Source of the DNA: an uncultured Marinoscillum sp.
Lineage (GTDB): Bacteria; Bacteroidota; Bacteroidia; Cytophagales; MED-G16
Direction of reading: 5' to 3'
DNA length: 64,000 bases
Assembly (NCBI GenBank): GCA_902626505.1
Contig: CACOFQ010000004.1
Span: 1-64,000, forward strand
The notes beneath the pieces were generated by a model. The model did not search any database. It was given only the letters and a program-made list of their open reading frames with translations, and had not been told where the DNA came from. Numbering within the stretch: position 1 is the stretch's first letter; each line of letters begins with the position of its first letter. Positions 17,177 through 26,651 of the stretch are shown in pieces. Made by a program: the position numbers and the translations under genes.

Positions 17177-18202
17177 ATGGGATTTTTTGATTACTTTAAT
17201 AATGATTTAGCTATTGATTTAGGAACCGCTAATACTCTAATAATTAGTAAGGGATCAGTAGTCGTAGACGAGCCCTCAATTATTGCAATAGATAGACTAA
17301 CAAATAAAGTTTTAGCAGTAGGTTCAGAGGCAATGCAAATGCATGAAAAAACTCATGAAAATATTAAAACAATTAGGCCGCTAAAAGATGGTGTTATTGC
17401 GGATTTTCATGCCGCAGAGCATATGATAAGAGGATTAATTAAAATGATTGATAGCGGAAAAAGATTTTTACCTGTATCACACAGGATGGTTATTTGTATA
17501 CCTTCTGGTATAACTGAGGTAGAAAAAAGAGCAGTCAGAGATTCTGCTGAGCATGCTGGTGCAAAGGAAGTATATATGATTCATGAACCTTTAGCTGCAG
17601 CAATTGGAATTGGTATAAATATTGAAAGGCCTGTTGGTTCAATGATTGTAGACATTGGAGGAGGTACAACAGAAATTGCAATTATTGCTTTGTCAGGAAT
17701 AGTAACAGACCAATCAATAAGAGTTGCAGGAGATAGCTTTACTGATGATATTCTAGATTATATGAAAAGGCAACATAATCTATTAATAGGTGAAAGATCT
17801 GCTGAAAAAATTAAGATTGAAGTTGGATCTGCAATGACTGAGTTGAAAGATGCTCCTGAAGACCTTGATATTAGAGGGAGAGATTTAGTTTCAGGAATTC
17901 CTAAGGTTGTTAAAATTACATACTCTGAGATAGCATTTGCAATGGATAAGTCGATTTCAAAAATTGAAGAAGCTGTATTAAAAGCATTAGAAAACTCACC
18001 TCCTGAATTATCAGCTGATATATATGATAATGGTATCTATCTTACTGGTGGTGGAGCATTGTTACGAGGACTTGATAAAAGATTGAATTTAAAGACTAAG
18101 TTACCAATTCATGTCGCAGAGGAACCTTTAAGGGCTGTTGTGAGAGGAACAGGAATAGCCTTAAAGAACATAGATGGTTTTAGAGCAGTTTTAATGTCTT
18201 AA
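17177..18202 (+). CDS. mreB: Rod-shape actin homologue MreB
   Basis: 341 residues, a typical length. Actin-fold ATP-binding motifs are present: phosphate 1 (DLGTANTLI), phosphate 2 (VDIGGGTTEIAII), and the adenosine loop (YLTGGGALLRG). An N-terminal amphipathic stretch GFFDYFNN could contact the membrane. MreB filaments steer the elongasome along the inner membrane. It is the first gene of mreB-mreC-mreD-mrdA-rodA, so the cell is probably rod-shaped. Confidence 0.98.
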   Translation: MGFFDYFNNDLAIDLGTANTLIISKGSVVVDEPSIIAIDRLTNKVLAVGSEAMQMHEKTHENIKTIRPLKDGVIADFHAAEHMIRGLIKMIDSGKRFLPVSHRMVICIPSGITEVEKRAVRDSAEHAGAKEVYMIHEPLAAAIGIGINIERPVGSMIVDIGGGTTEIAIIALSGIVTDQSIRVAGDSFTDDILDYMKRQHNLLIGERSAEKIKIEVGSAMTELKDAPEDLDIRGRDLVSGIPKVVKITYSEIAFAMDKSISKIEEAVLKALENSPPELSADIYDNGIYLTGGGALLRGLDKRLNLKTKLPIHVAEEPLRAVVRGTGIALKNIDGFRAVLMS

Positions 18203-18208
18203 TATAAA

Positions 18209-19015
18209 ATGCGTAATCTTATAAAGCTTATAAGTTTATATAATTATTCAATTACTTTCTACTTACTTCTATTAATTTCTTCATATTTTTTAATTACGGA
18301 AAACTTTGTGTTGAAAACGAAATATTTTAACTCATCAAATTATATTGCTGGATCTGTTTTTAGTGCTCAAAGCAGGGTAAGCGAATATTTTCTTTTAAAG
18401 AAAAAGAACACATTACTAGAAGCTGAAAATAAAAAGTTAAAGGAGTCTCTTACTAATATAAGAAGTATCAACAATTTCATTGAAAACAAACAATATAATT
18501 TTATTGATGCTGAAATAATTAATAATTCTGTCAGGAAAAAGAATAACTATATAACAATTAATAAAGGGACTAAACATGGGATAAAAAAAGGAATGGGAGT
18601 CATTTCTAATTTAGGTATTGTTGGAAAAGTTAAGTATGTTTCTGATAATTTTGCTACTATAATATCTTTGCTTAATAACTCATATTTTGTTTCATCACTA
18701 GTAAAAAATAGTAATACTTTATCTTCTGTAAATTGGAACGGAAATGACCCAAAGATTTTAAATTTATTATATGTTCCGAAACATATAGATATACAAAAAG
18801 GAGATAGTGTAATCACATCTTCTTTTGATACTATTTTTCCAAAGGGAATTTTAATAGGTGAGATTGTATCAATAAATAAAGATACTAACTCAAATTTTTA
18901 TGATATAGATATAATGTCCTCACAAAATTTTTATAATCTATCAATGGTATATGTAGTGGATAATATACTATATCAAGAAAAGAAAGCACTTGAATCAGAT
19001 ACAGATGAAAAATAA
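18209..19015 (+). CDS. mreC: Rod-shape protein MreC
   Basis: 268 residues: one N-terminal membrane helix (about residues 15-31), a periplasmic coiled coil (LLEAENKKLKESL), then the MreC beta domains with VRKKNNYITINKGTKHGIKKGMGV and IVGKVKYVSDNFATIISLLN, which are diagnostic. MreC links MreB to PBP2 and activates it. Six bases separate it from mreB, and it overlaps mreD by 11 bases. Confidence 0.95.
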   Translation: MRNLIKLISLYNYSITFYLLLLISSYFLITENFVLKTKYFNSSNYIAGSVFSAQSRVSEYFLLKKKNTLLEAENKKLKESLTNIRSINNFIENKQYNFIDAEIINNSVRKKNNYITINKGTKHGIKKGMGVISNLGIVGKVKYVSDNFATIISLLNNSYFVSSLVKNSNTLSSVNWNGNDPKILNLLYVPKHIDIQKGDSVITSSFDTIFPKGILIGEIVSINKDTNSNFYDIDIMSSQNFYNLSMVYVVDNILYQEKKALESDTDEK

Positions 19016-19517
19016 TATTCTACTATTTGGTATTTTGTTTTTGTTGCAAGTATTTGTTTTAAATAAAGTTCTTTTTTATCAGTATATAATTCTTTCTCCT
19101 ATTTTAATTATTTTATTATTATATAAATACCAAAAGAATTCAAAAGAAAGTTTATTTTTTTCTTTTTTAATTGGGTTCTTAATTGACATATTCAATGATT
19201 CGTTAGGAGTTTATGCTCTTACCTGTTTAATTATAGTTTACTTTAGAAATTTCTGGGTTTTAAAAATAGTAGGTGAAGAAAAAACAGAAGAAATTAATAC
19301 AATGACAGTTCATGAGTTAGGAATATTACAAAACACTCTTTATGCTATTCCTATTATAGTATTATTCTTTTCTTTACTATCACTTTTTGAATCAGATTTA
19401 TTTTTCTCTATTAATAATTTATTATTTATTATAATTTCGAGTTTTATAAATTACATTTTTATTTTGCTTTTTCAGTATTTATTTTTTGATTATACTATAA
19501 GAGATGAGTGGAGATAA
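19005..19517 (+). CDS. mreD: Rod-shape protein MreD
   Basis: 170 residues from the ATG at 19005, which overlaps the mreC end by 11 bases; an upstream in-frame start would lie further inside mreC. About five hydrophobic helices and the family-like FLIGFLIDIFNDSLGVYAL segment are visible. MreD is the least conserved Mre protein; position between mreC and the PBP2 gene makes the call. Its end overlaps mrdA by 14 bases. Confidence 0.9.
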   Translation: MKNNILLFGILFLLQVFVLNKVLFYQYIILSPILIILLLYKYQKNSKESLFFSFLIGFLIDIFNDSLGVYALTCLIIVYFRNFWVLKIVGEEKTEEINTMTVHELGILQNTLYAIPIIVLFFSLLSLFESDLFFSINNLLFIIISSFINYIFILLFQYLFFDYTIRDEWR

Positions 19518-21306
19518 ATCCCTAATATTTAAAATATTCCTTCTATTAATTTCTTTAATTATATTATCACGATTGTTTTATCTTCAAATTTATGAAGATA
19601 AATACCAGGAACTATCTGAAAACAATACCGTTCATTTAGAATCAATTTATCCTTCTAGAGGAATTATTTCTGATAGAAATGATTCAGTAATTGTGGAAAA
19701 TAAACCAACTTATGATTTTTATATTATTCCTAAACAATTTAGAGTTCAGGATACTTTAGAGTTACTTAGATCATTCTCAATTTCAAAAGAAGAGCTGATT
19801 AATAAATTAAATACTGCTCAGAGATATTCAATACATAGACCTTCTATATTTTATAAAGAAATGGACCATTCCTCTTTTGCTTCAATTCAAAGTAAACTAT
19901 ATAATTTTAAAGGGATTTTTCATTCTCCTAAACCAACAAGATTCTATAGAAGTCCTATATTGCCTCATGTCTTAGGTTATGTTTCTGAAATAGGACCTTC
20001 TCAATTAAACTCAGATTCTACCAATTATTATTTACAGGGTGATTTAATAGGAATGTCCGGAATTGAAAAAACTTATGAAAAAGATTTGAGAGGAATTAAA
20101 GGTTATAAGTTAAAATTATACGATGTTAATGGTATATCTGTTGGTAGTTTTAATGATGGTAATGATGATAGAATTGTTTCAAATGGCAAGAACATTAAAC
20201 TTTCTATTGATTCTCAATTACAATTATATGTTGAGAAGCTACTTAAAGGTAAAATTGGTAGTGTAGTGGCTATTGAACCTTCCTCTGGCCAAATCTTAGC
20301 AATTGCATCCTCACCCTCTTATGATCCAAATTTATTATCAGGAAGAAACTATTCAAAAAACTTCCTCAATTTGCAGACGGATACTTTAAAACCAATTTAT
20401 AATCGCGCATTAATGGCAACTTATCCACCAGGTTCAATGTTTAAGCTTCTACAGTCATTAATAGGTTTAGAAAAACAATTAATTAATTATGATGATGAAA
20501 TATATATTAACTTAAATAATATAGGTGATTTAGCACCTGAAGGGATGTATGATCTATCAAAAGCGATTGTTAAATCTTCAAATAATTATTTCTTCAAGTT
20601 ATTTAGAAAGATTATTAATCAAAATAAAAACTCAAATACGTATGTTGACTCTAGAATTGGTCTTGAAGAATGGTCCAAATATGTTAAAATGTTTGGTTTA
20701 GGTTCAAATTTAAATTTTGCTACATCTTCAGTCAGTAAAGGCTTTGTCCCTTCACCAACTTATTATAATTCTTATTATGGTATTAACAGATGGAAATTTT
20801 CTAATATTTATTCACTTAGTATTGGTCAGGGAGAATTATTAGTTACACCACTTCAAATGGCAAATTTTGCAGCTATAATGGCTAATAGAGGTTATTATTA
20901 TAACCCTAACATAGTTTTGGAGATAGACGATAAAAAAATAGTTCAACCTAATTTAATTGATATTGATATAGATGAAAAACATTTTGAATATGTTGTTAAT
21001 GCTATGGAAGAAGTTGTAAATTCTGGTTCTGCTAGAAGAGCATATAGTAAAGACTTAATATTATGTGGAAAAACAAGTACTGTTGAAAATCCTTTTGGTT
21101 ATGACCACTCTGGTTTTATAGGGTTTGCTCCAAAATCTAATCCAAAGATTGCTATAGCAGCATATATTGAAAATTCGGGTTGGGGTGGAAGAGCAGCCGC
21201 ATCTATTTCTAGCTTAGTTGTAGAAAAATATATTTTTGGAGAAATTAAAAGAAATTGGCTAGAAACTTATGTTTTAAATGGAGACTTTATAGATGAGGAA
21301 GATTAA
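19504..21306 (+). CDS. mrdA: Penicillin-binding protein 2 (elongation transpeptidase)
   Basis: 600 residues: one N-terminal membrane helix, a PBP dimerisation domain (ESIYPSRGIISDRND), then a transpeptidase domain. Catalytic motifs are S311-M-F-K314 (YPPGSMFKL), S358-S-N360, and K523-T-S525. The last is normally KTG, so a serine replaces the glycine. It cross-links peptidoglycan in the rod complex and is partnered by the RodA polymerase encoded directly downstream, with a 14-base overlap. Confidence 0.95.
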   Translation: MSGDKSLIFKIFLLLISLIILSRLFYLQIYEDKYQELSENNTVHLESIYPSRGIISDRNDSVIVENKPTYDFYIIPKQFRVQDTLELLRSFSISKEELINKLNTAQRYSIHRPSIFYKEMDHSSFASIQSKLYNFKGIFHSPKPTRFYRSPILPHVLGYVSEIGPSQLNSDSTNYYLQGDLIGMSGIEKTYEKDLRGIKGYKLKLYDVNGISVGSFNDGNDDRIVSNGKNIKLSIDSQLQLYVEKLLKGKIGSVVAIEPSSGQILAIASSPSYDPNLLSGRNYSKNFLNLQTDTLKPIYNRALMATYPPGSMFKLLQSLIGLEKQLINYDDEIYINLNNIGDLAPEGMYDLSKAIVKSSNNYFFKLFRKIINQNKNSNTYVDSRIGLEEWSKYVKMFGLGSNLNFATSSVSKGFVPSPTYYNSYYGINRWKFSNIYSLSIGQGELLVTPLQMANFAAIMANRGYYYNPNIVLEIDDKKIVQPNLIDIDIDEKHFEYVVNAMEEVVNSGSARRAYSKDLILCGKTSTVENPFGYDHSGFIGFAPKSNPKIAIAAYIENSGWGGRAAASISSLVVEKYIFGEIKRNWLETYVLNGDFIDEED

Positions 21307-22555
21307 TTATAATTTTTTTTCAAATGATATAATTCTAGTTGGAGGATATTTTTTATTACTTTCATTTGGGTTTATTTCCATTTACTCATCTCAAAGCACT
21401 GATGGATATGAATTTTTTTCTAACCAAAATGAATCATTTAAACAACTTATTTGGATATCTATATGTTTGTTAATATTTTTTGCTATTTCAATACTGGAAT
21501 ATAGGTTTATTTTTGATTTAGCAATTCCACTATATTTTATTTCTATTTTACTTTTACTTTTAGTTTTATTTTTTGGACAAGAAGTAAACAATCACACATC
21601 TTGGTTTAATTTTTTTGGAATTAAATTTCAACCTTCTGAATTTTCAAAGTTTTCTACTGCTCTTTTACTAGCTAAAGTATTTGATTCTTATACAATCAAG
21701 CTAAACAAAATCAAACATCTTATTTTGACTTCTTTGATCTTTATATCTCCATCAATTATTATATTATTACAAGGTGATACAGGAACAGCTTTAGTTTACT
21801 TTTCTTTTTTTCTAGTATTTCTAAGAGAGGGTTTATCGATAAATTATTTGCTCTTATTTTTATCAATTGCTTTTATTTTCGTATTAGGCCTCATCCTTGA
21901 GATATATTTTTTATATATATTAATAACTACAATATTTTTAGTTTATATAGGAGTTTCAATAAAAAATTTAAAGAAGATAATTAATTCTTCAATCTTATTT
22001 ATATTGGCTATCTTAGTAATTAATGGTCAAGACGTTATTTTAAATAATGTTTTATCAAAAAAACAAAAACAAAGAGTTGAGACTTTAATAAACCCAAGTG
22101 TAGATCCCTTAGGATCTGGTTGGAATATAACTCAATCCAAAATTGCTATTGGTTCAGGAGGGTTTATGGGTAAAGGATTCTTAAAAGGGACACAAACTGG
22201 ACTTAATTTTGTTCCCATTCAAAGTACAGACTTTATTTTTTCAGTAATAGGAGAAGAGTTTGGTTTTTTTGGGTCTTCTTTTTTTATAATCATCTATATA
22301 ATCTTTCTATATAGGATTCTAATTTTATCTGAAAACCAGAAAGATAGATTTGCAAGAGTATTTGGCTATTCAATTTTCTCTGTTTATATATTCCATTTTT
22401 CAGTTAATGTTACTATGACATTAGGCTTATTTCCAGTCATCGGTATTCCACTTCCTTTTATAAGTTATGGTGGTTCCTCTTTACTATCATTTAGTCTTTT
22501 GTTATTTCTATTTTTGAAATTAAATAGCGTCAAACCTTCTTTACTTGCTAGATAA
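21293..22555 (+). CDS. rodA: Peptidoglycan glycosyltransferase RodA (SEDS family)
   Basis: 420 residues and about ten membrane helices. SEDS signatures are FQPSEFSKFSTALLLAK, QGDTGTALVY, the loop QTGLNFVPIQSTDFIFSVIGEEFGF (split here: QTGLNFVPIQSTDF then IFSVIGEEFGF), and GIPLPFISYGGSS. RodA polymerises lipid II and works with PBP2. It is the last gene of the operon. Its final 15 bases overlap the converging gene on the other strand. Confidence 0.96.
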   Translation: MRKINYNFFSNDIILVGGYFLLLSFGFISIYSSQSTDGYEFFSNQNESFKQLIWISICLLIFFAISILEYRFIFDLAIPLYFISILLLLLVLFFGQEVNNHTSWFNFFGIKFQPSEFSKFSTALLLAKVFDSYTIKLNKIKHLILTSLIFISPSIIILLQGDTGTALVYFSFFLVFLREGLSINYLLLFLSIAFIFVLGLILEIYFLYILITTIFLVYIGVSIKNLKKIINSSILFILAILVINGQDVILNNVLSKKQKQRVETLINPSVDPLGSGWNITQSKIAIGSGGFMGKGFLKGTQTGLNFVPIQSTDFIFSVIGEEFGFFGSSFFIIIYIIFLYRILILSENQKDRFARVFGYSIFSVYIFHFSVNVTMTLGLFPVIGIPLPFISYGGSSLLSFSLLLFLFLKLNSVKPSLLAR

Positions 22556-23341
22556 ATATTTTTTTTCTTTGATAGAATGAAAGAAATCTCTTATTTTTTT
22601 GTTTGAGATATCATTTTTATAATTCTCATGAAAACTGCTTATTATAAGACTAATTGTATCTTCAAATGTTTTTTTATTTAAAGCTTCATTAATTAAGTTA
22701 TCTACCTCATTTTTATTTAGATCAAAAAAAGTATAGTAGTCATCTTCAATTTGTGAATTAGGAGAAAGTAACTTTTCCTTTTTAAGCTTAAAAAAGCTAC
22801 AAGCTTCTTCTATAAAATCTTCATTTCTTTCTAGCGTTATATTATCAATATAGTTAACTAATTCTGACGCTTTAACCGACACTTCATTATTGCTTTGAAT
22901 TTTATCAACTAGTATATGAAATAATTTTTTATGGTAATGATAATATTTTGCTTTTTTTTTAATCTTATCTTCATCATACCACTCACTAATAAGTAAATCT
23001 TGCTTAATAAAAGTTTTAGGATTATTGGCTAGAGAAAGAATTTGTTTAGATGAAGTACTAAATAAATCGTTAAAATCATTTATTTCAATAGAAATATTGT
23101 TTGAAAGAATATTCATCATTGTATCTGTAGCTTTAATTAGATCATTTGAATCATAATTAAAATATTTAATTTTATTTGTTTCAAAGTTAGACTCCCATTT
23201 ATCATAAATGTTTTTTAAGAGAAATAAATTCAATTGACGAAATGAGGTAATATTTAAAAGATCTGTTCCTTTAATTTTTTCTAATTCAAATTTTATTTGA
23301 ATTTTCTCTAAGTGTGAATCAATTGATGTATTTAAATCCAA
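22541..23341 (-). CDS. Conserved-looking hypothetical protein, soluble and helical
   Basis: 266 residues, not recognised. No signal peptide or membrane helix; rich in Lys, Asp, Glu and Asn and predicted mostly helical, with a short Lys/Tyr/His patch (KKKAKYYHYHKK) in the middle. The start codon appears to be TTG at 23341: there is no in-frame ATG before about residue 74, and translation from there would drop a third of the protein. Gene length, base composition and a tail overlap of 15 bases with rodA support a real gene. It may serve envelope or cell-shape work, but that is a guess from position only. Confidence 0.6.
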   Translation of the reverse strand: MDLNTSIDSHLEKIQIKFELEKIKGTDLLNITSFRQLNLFLLKNIYDKWESNFETNKIKYFNYDSNDLIKATDTMMNILSNNISIEINDFNDLFSTSSKQILSLANNPKTFIKQDLLISEWYDEDKIKKKAKYYHYHKKLFHILVDKIQSNNEVSVKASELVNYIDNITLERNEDFIEEACSFFKLKKEKLLSPNSQIEDDYYTFFDLNKNEVDNLINEALNKKTFEDTISLIISSFHENYKNDISNKKIRDFFHSIKEKKYLSSK

Positions 23342-23418
23342 TTTTTTTTGTTTTTTTCGTTTAACAATAAAATTATATGATTTAATTTATTTAAGTTAAA
23401 AATAACAATAAATGCGAT

Positions 23419-25554
23419 ATGTTAATTTATAGGATTTTCTTTTTTATTATAATATCTAATTTAAAGGTCTTATCTCAATCATATATTTCCGATAAAGATT
23501 GGCAATTTCATTTAAATCTGTCAGATATAAATCATTTAGCATCTTTTAATAATACTATTTATTGTTTTGGTTCATTAGGACTTTTTAGTGTTGACCTGTA
23601 TAATAACTCAATTAATCGTAATCAAGATGCACTTGATATTAGTGATTTAAGTATTAGCTCTACTTATAGTGACTCAACTTATTTTATTTTAGGTACCTCT
23701 AGTGGAAACATAGAAATTTTATTTTCAGATAAAAAGAAGACATTGAGCTTAAGCGAAAACAAATCTCATATTAAAATAAATTCTATTTTTTTACATGAAG
23801 AAAATTTATATGTAGCAACCTCTTCTGGACTTTTTAATATTTTATTAGATCAGTTATTTATCAAAGAAAAATATGTGCGTTTCAGTGAAAATGAAGAAAA
23901 AAGTGTTGTTAATGATATCACTGTATTTAATAATAAAATATATATTATTTCTTCTAATAAGGTTTACTTCTTCGATTTAATGAATAAGAACCCAATGGAT
24001 TTTAATTTTTGGTCAGAATTAAATTTTAATGATGATACGCCAATTGGCTTATATGTTTGGGATAACGAAATCTTCTTTTATTCTACCAACTCAATATATG
24101 ATGTAAATCAAGAAGTTATCTTTAGTAATTCAGATATTAAAATAAAAAACTTAAAAGTATCTAATACTAATATATATATGCATTATTTAAATAATGACAA
24201 TAAGGATATGATTGGATATTTGGATAACAAGACTTTAAACTCAATAACTATTTCAGATAAAAATAATAATATAACAGACTTCATCATAATAGAAAATAAC
24301 TTATGGGTTTCTGGCCAAAACTTTGGTCTTTTAAATTTGAAAGATAATATATCTTTTATACCTTCAAATTCAATAAACTCAAATTTCAACGAAATAAACT
24401 CTATCGACAATACTATTTATGGCTTTTCTAATTCAAATATTTTTTCATATAAAGAAGGAGCTTCAGACTGGGAGAATATTGACTTAGGATCTTTTTCAAA
24501 TATTACTTCGGTTGAAGTATTTAATAATAAATTATTTTTTTCTTCTATGAAAGGAGGATTGTTTAATTATACGGATAATAAAGTAATAGATAACCTTTCG
24601 GATAATACCTTGTTACAAACTTTATCTAATGGTGATATTTATGTTGGTGATCTTGAGTCTAAATATAATAAGCTTTGGATGTTAAATTATGGAGCTACCA
24701 ATCCTTTATTATCATTTGACAAAGACGGTAATTGGCTACAGTACAATTTAAATTATGATCAAAACATTTCTCCAAAAAAGTTTGAGTTTTTAGGGAATGA
24801 TATTTGGATAAGTTTAGATAAAAATAAAGGTGGTGGTATTTTAGTTTATAATATTTTGAATGGTGAAACAAGCCCTTTAAATATAAATAATAATAAATCA
24901 ATCTCTAATTCAATTAATGATATAAAATCTGATAATTATGGAAATATGTGGGTTGCTTCAGATGAAGGTTTAGTGTATTACCCTTCATCAAATTTTGATG
25001 ATTATTCCTATATTATTCCAAATGATGGTAATACTTATCTTTTTAGGGGCATAAAGATAACATCTTTAGAAGTTGATTTTGCTAATAACATTTGGATAGG
25101 TTCTAATAATGGCTTATTTGTATTTAATAATAAAAAGAATAAATTAATTTATCAGTTTGATGAAAACAATTCTCCACTTTTATCAGATTCAATTTCATCA
25201 ATTGAAACAAATGAATTTGGAGAACTCTTTGTCCTTTCTAAACTAGGTTTACAATCAATTAAAACCTCAGTTTTAAAACCTCAACCAAACCTTAATCAGG
25301 TTAAAATTTATCCAAACCCATTGAAACTCGATATGCATGATAGGTTATATTTTTCTGATTTAAAATCAGAATCTATGATAAAAATTACATCATTATCTGG
25401 AGAGGTTATTAATGAATTTAAAATTCAGGGAGGAGGATTCTCATGGAATTTATTATCTAGTGGAGGCAAAAAAATTGATTCTGGAATATTTTTAATATTT
25501 ATTGTTTCAGAAAATGGGAATGAGGATCTAATAGGAAAAATACTTGTAATATGA
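23419..25554 (+). CDS. porZ: PorZ-like type IX secretion surface protein (beta-propellers plus sorting domain)
   Basis: 711 residues with a signal peptide (ending near KVLSQS). Two seven-bladed-type propeller regions made of short repeats (NTIYCFGSLGLFSVDL, NLYVATSSGLFNI, GNMWVASDEGLVYY, NNIWIGSNNGLFVFN) fill residues 20-610. The end carries a type IX C-terminal domain beginning VKIYPNPLK and containing the SLSGEVI block. P. gingivalis PorZ (about 776 residues) has this layout and sits in the attachment complex. Coupling to recO by ATGA is an arrangement I recall from flavobacteria. Other propeller proteins are possible but less likely. Confidence 0.8.
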   Translation: MLIYRIFFFIIISNLKVLSQSYISDKDWQFHLNLSDINHLASFNNTIYCFGSLGLFSVDLYNNSINRNQDALDISDLSISSTYSDSTYFILGTSSGNIEILFSDKKKTLSLSENKSHIKINSIFLHEENLYVATSSGLFNILLDQLFIKEKYVRFSENEEKSVVNDITVFNNKIYIISSNKVYFFDLMNKNPMDFNFWSELNFNDDTPIGLYVWDNEIFFYSTNSIYDVNQEVIFSNSDIKIKNLKVSNTNIYMHYLNNDNKDMIGYLDNKTLNSITISDKNNNITDFIIIENNLWVSGQNFGLLNLKDNISFIPSNSINSNFNEINSIDNTIYGFSNSNIFSYKEGASDWENIDLGSFSNITSVEVFNNKLFFSSMKGGLFNYTDNKVIDNLSDNTLLQTLSNGDIYVGDLESKYNKLWMLNYGATNPLLSFDKDGNWLQYNLNYDQNISPKKFEFLGNDIWISLDKNKGGGILVYNILNGETSPLNINNNKSISNSINDIKSDNYGNMWVASDEGLVYYPSSNFDDYSYIIPNDGNTYLFRGIKITSLEVDFANNIWIGSNNGLFVFNNKKNKLIYQFDENNSPLLSDSISSIETNEFGELFVLSKLGLQSIKTSVLKPQPNLNQVKIYPNPLKLDMHDRLYFSDLKSESMIKITSLSGEVINEFKIQGGGFSWNLLSSGGKKIDSGIFLIFIVSENGNEDLIGKILVI

Positions 25555-26213
25555 TCATTAAAACGAAGGGTATAGTATTAAGCTATATAAAATATGGAGA
25601 AACATCCATAATATGTAAAATATTTACAGAAACTAGTAGTATACAGACTTTTATTATTAATGGGATAAGAAAGTCAAAATCTAAAAACATTGCACTTTAT
25701 CAACCCTTAACTATTTTAGACTTAGTTATTTATCATAAGGAGTCATCAGGAATTCAAAGAATCAAAGAAGCTAAATTAGATGTTATATATAAGTCCCTTC
25801 ATTTGGATATTAAGAAAATATCAATATGTTACTACATATCTGAATTCTTATCTAAAATTTTAAAAAGTAGTGAAATTAATGAATATCAATTCAATTTTAT
25901 TCAAGACTCCTTAATTGTATTTGATAATATTGAACGTAATTATTTCAATTTTCATATTCAATTTTTTTTAAAACTCACAAAATATTATGGTATTGATATT
26001 GATAACCCAAATCAATTATGTACTACAGGCTTATCTTCTAAATTATTTTATTATATTGATAAATGTATTATTAGTAATTATGAAGTTAAAATTTACTCTA
26101 ATAACATTTTAAGAAATAAAGTTTTAAATTTAATTACTGAATATTATAGTAAGCACATGGATATTAGTATTAAATTAAAATCTACAACAGTCTTAAAAGA
26201 AATATTTAATTAA
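25551..26213 (+). CDS. recO: DNA repair protein RecO
   Basis: 220 residues. The OB-fold N-terminus (IIKTKGIVLSYIKYGETSIICKIFTE) and the following INGIRKSKSKN and YQPLTILDLVIY blocks are typical of RecO, which loads RecA on SSB-coated single strands in the RecFOR pathway. The zinc-binding four-cysteine module of many RecO proteins is not evident; only isolated cysteines occur. The start overlaps the porZ stop by ATGA. Confidence 0.92.
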   Translation: MIIKTKGIVLSYIKYGETSIICKIFTETSSIQTFIINGIRKSKSKNIALYQPLTILDLVIYHKESSGIQRIKEAKLDVIYKSLHLDIKKISICYYISEFLSKILKSSEINEYQFNFIQDSLIVFDNIERNYFNFHIQFFLKLTKYYGIDIDNPNQLCTTGLSSKLFYYIDKCIISNYEVKIYSNNILRNKVLNLITEYYSKHMDISIKLKSTTVLKEIFN

Positions 26214-26219
26214 AATTAA

Positions 26220-26651
26220 ATGAAATTATTAAAATATATAACGGCTATTTTTTTTATGGCTTGTTCAACCAAAAAACAACAAGAAGCACCTTCAAATCTA
26301 GAAAATATGATAGTCAATGAAAAAAAAGTTTTTTTTAAATGGCCAAAAGATGGTTCTACTGTTGCTAGTCCAGTTTTTATAGATATGGGAATAGAGGGTA
26401 TGATTGTTGAACCTGCTGGGGTAGTTAAGGATGGGTATGGTCACCACCATATTTTAATAAATCAAAGTTATTGGCCCGAAGGACAGGTTATACCAACTAG
26501 TGATTCGACATTACACTATGGGTTAGGTCAAACAGATGCTAGCATTGAGTTAGATCCTGGAAAATATCTACTTTCTCTACAGTTTGCAGATGGTGTACAC
26601 GTATCATATGGAGAAAGCATGTCACATTCTATTGAAATAAATGTTGAGTAA
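26220..26651 (+). CDS. DUF4399 lipoprotein
   Basis: 143 residues with a lipobox (FFMACS) near residue 16, so anchored by lipid. The body matches the DUF4399 pattern: VFFKWPKDGSTVASPV, GYGHHHILINQSYWPEG, a HYGLGQTDASIELDPGKYLL segment, and a final histidine-containing SMSHSIEI. The clustered histidines suggest metal or small-ligand binding, but the family has no established function that I know. One base overlaps the dioxygenase gene after it. Confidence 0.85.
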   Translation: MKLLKYITAIFFMACSTKKQQEAPSNLENMIVNEKKVFFKWPKDGSTVASPVFIDMGIEGMIVEPAGVVKDGYGHHHILINQSYWPEGQVIPTSDSTLHYGLGQTDASIELDPGKYLLSLQFADGVHVSYGESMSHSIEINVE

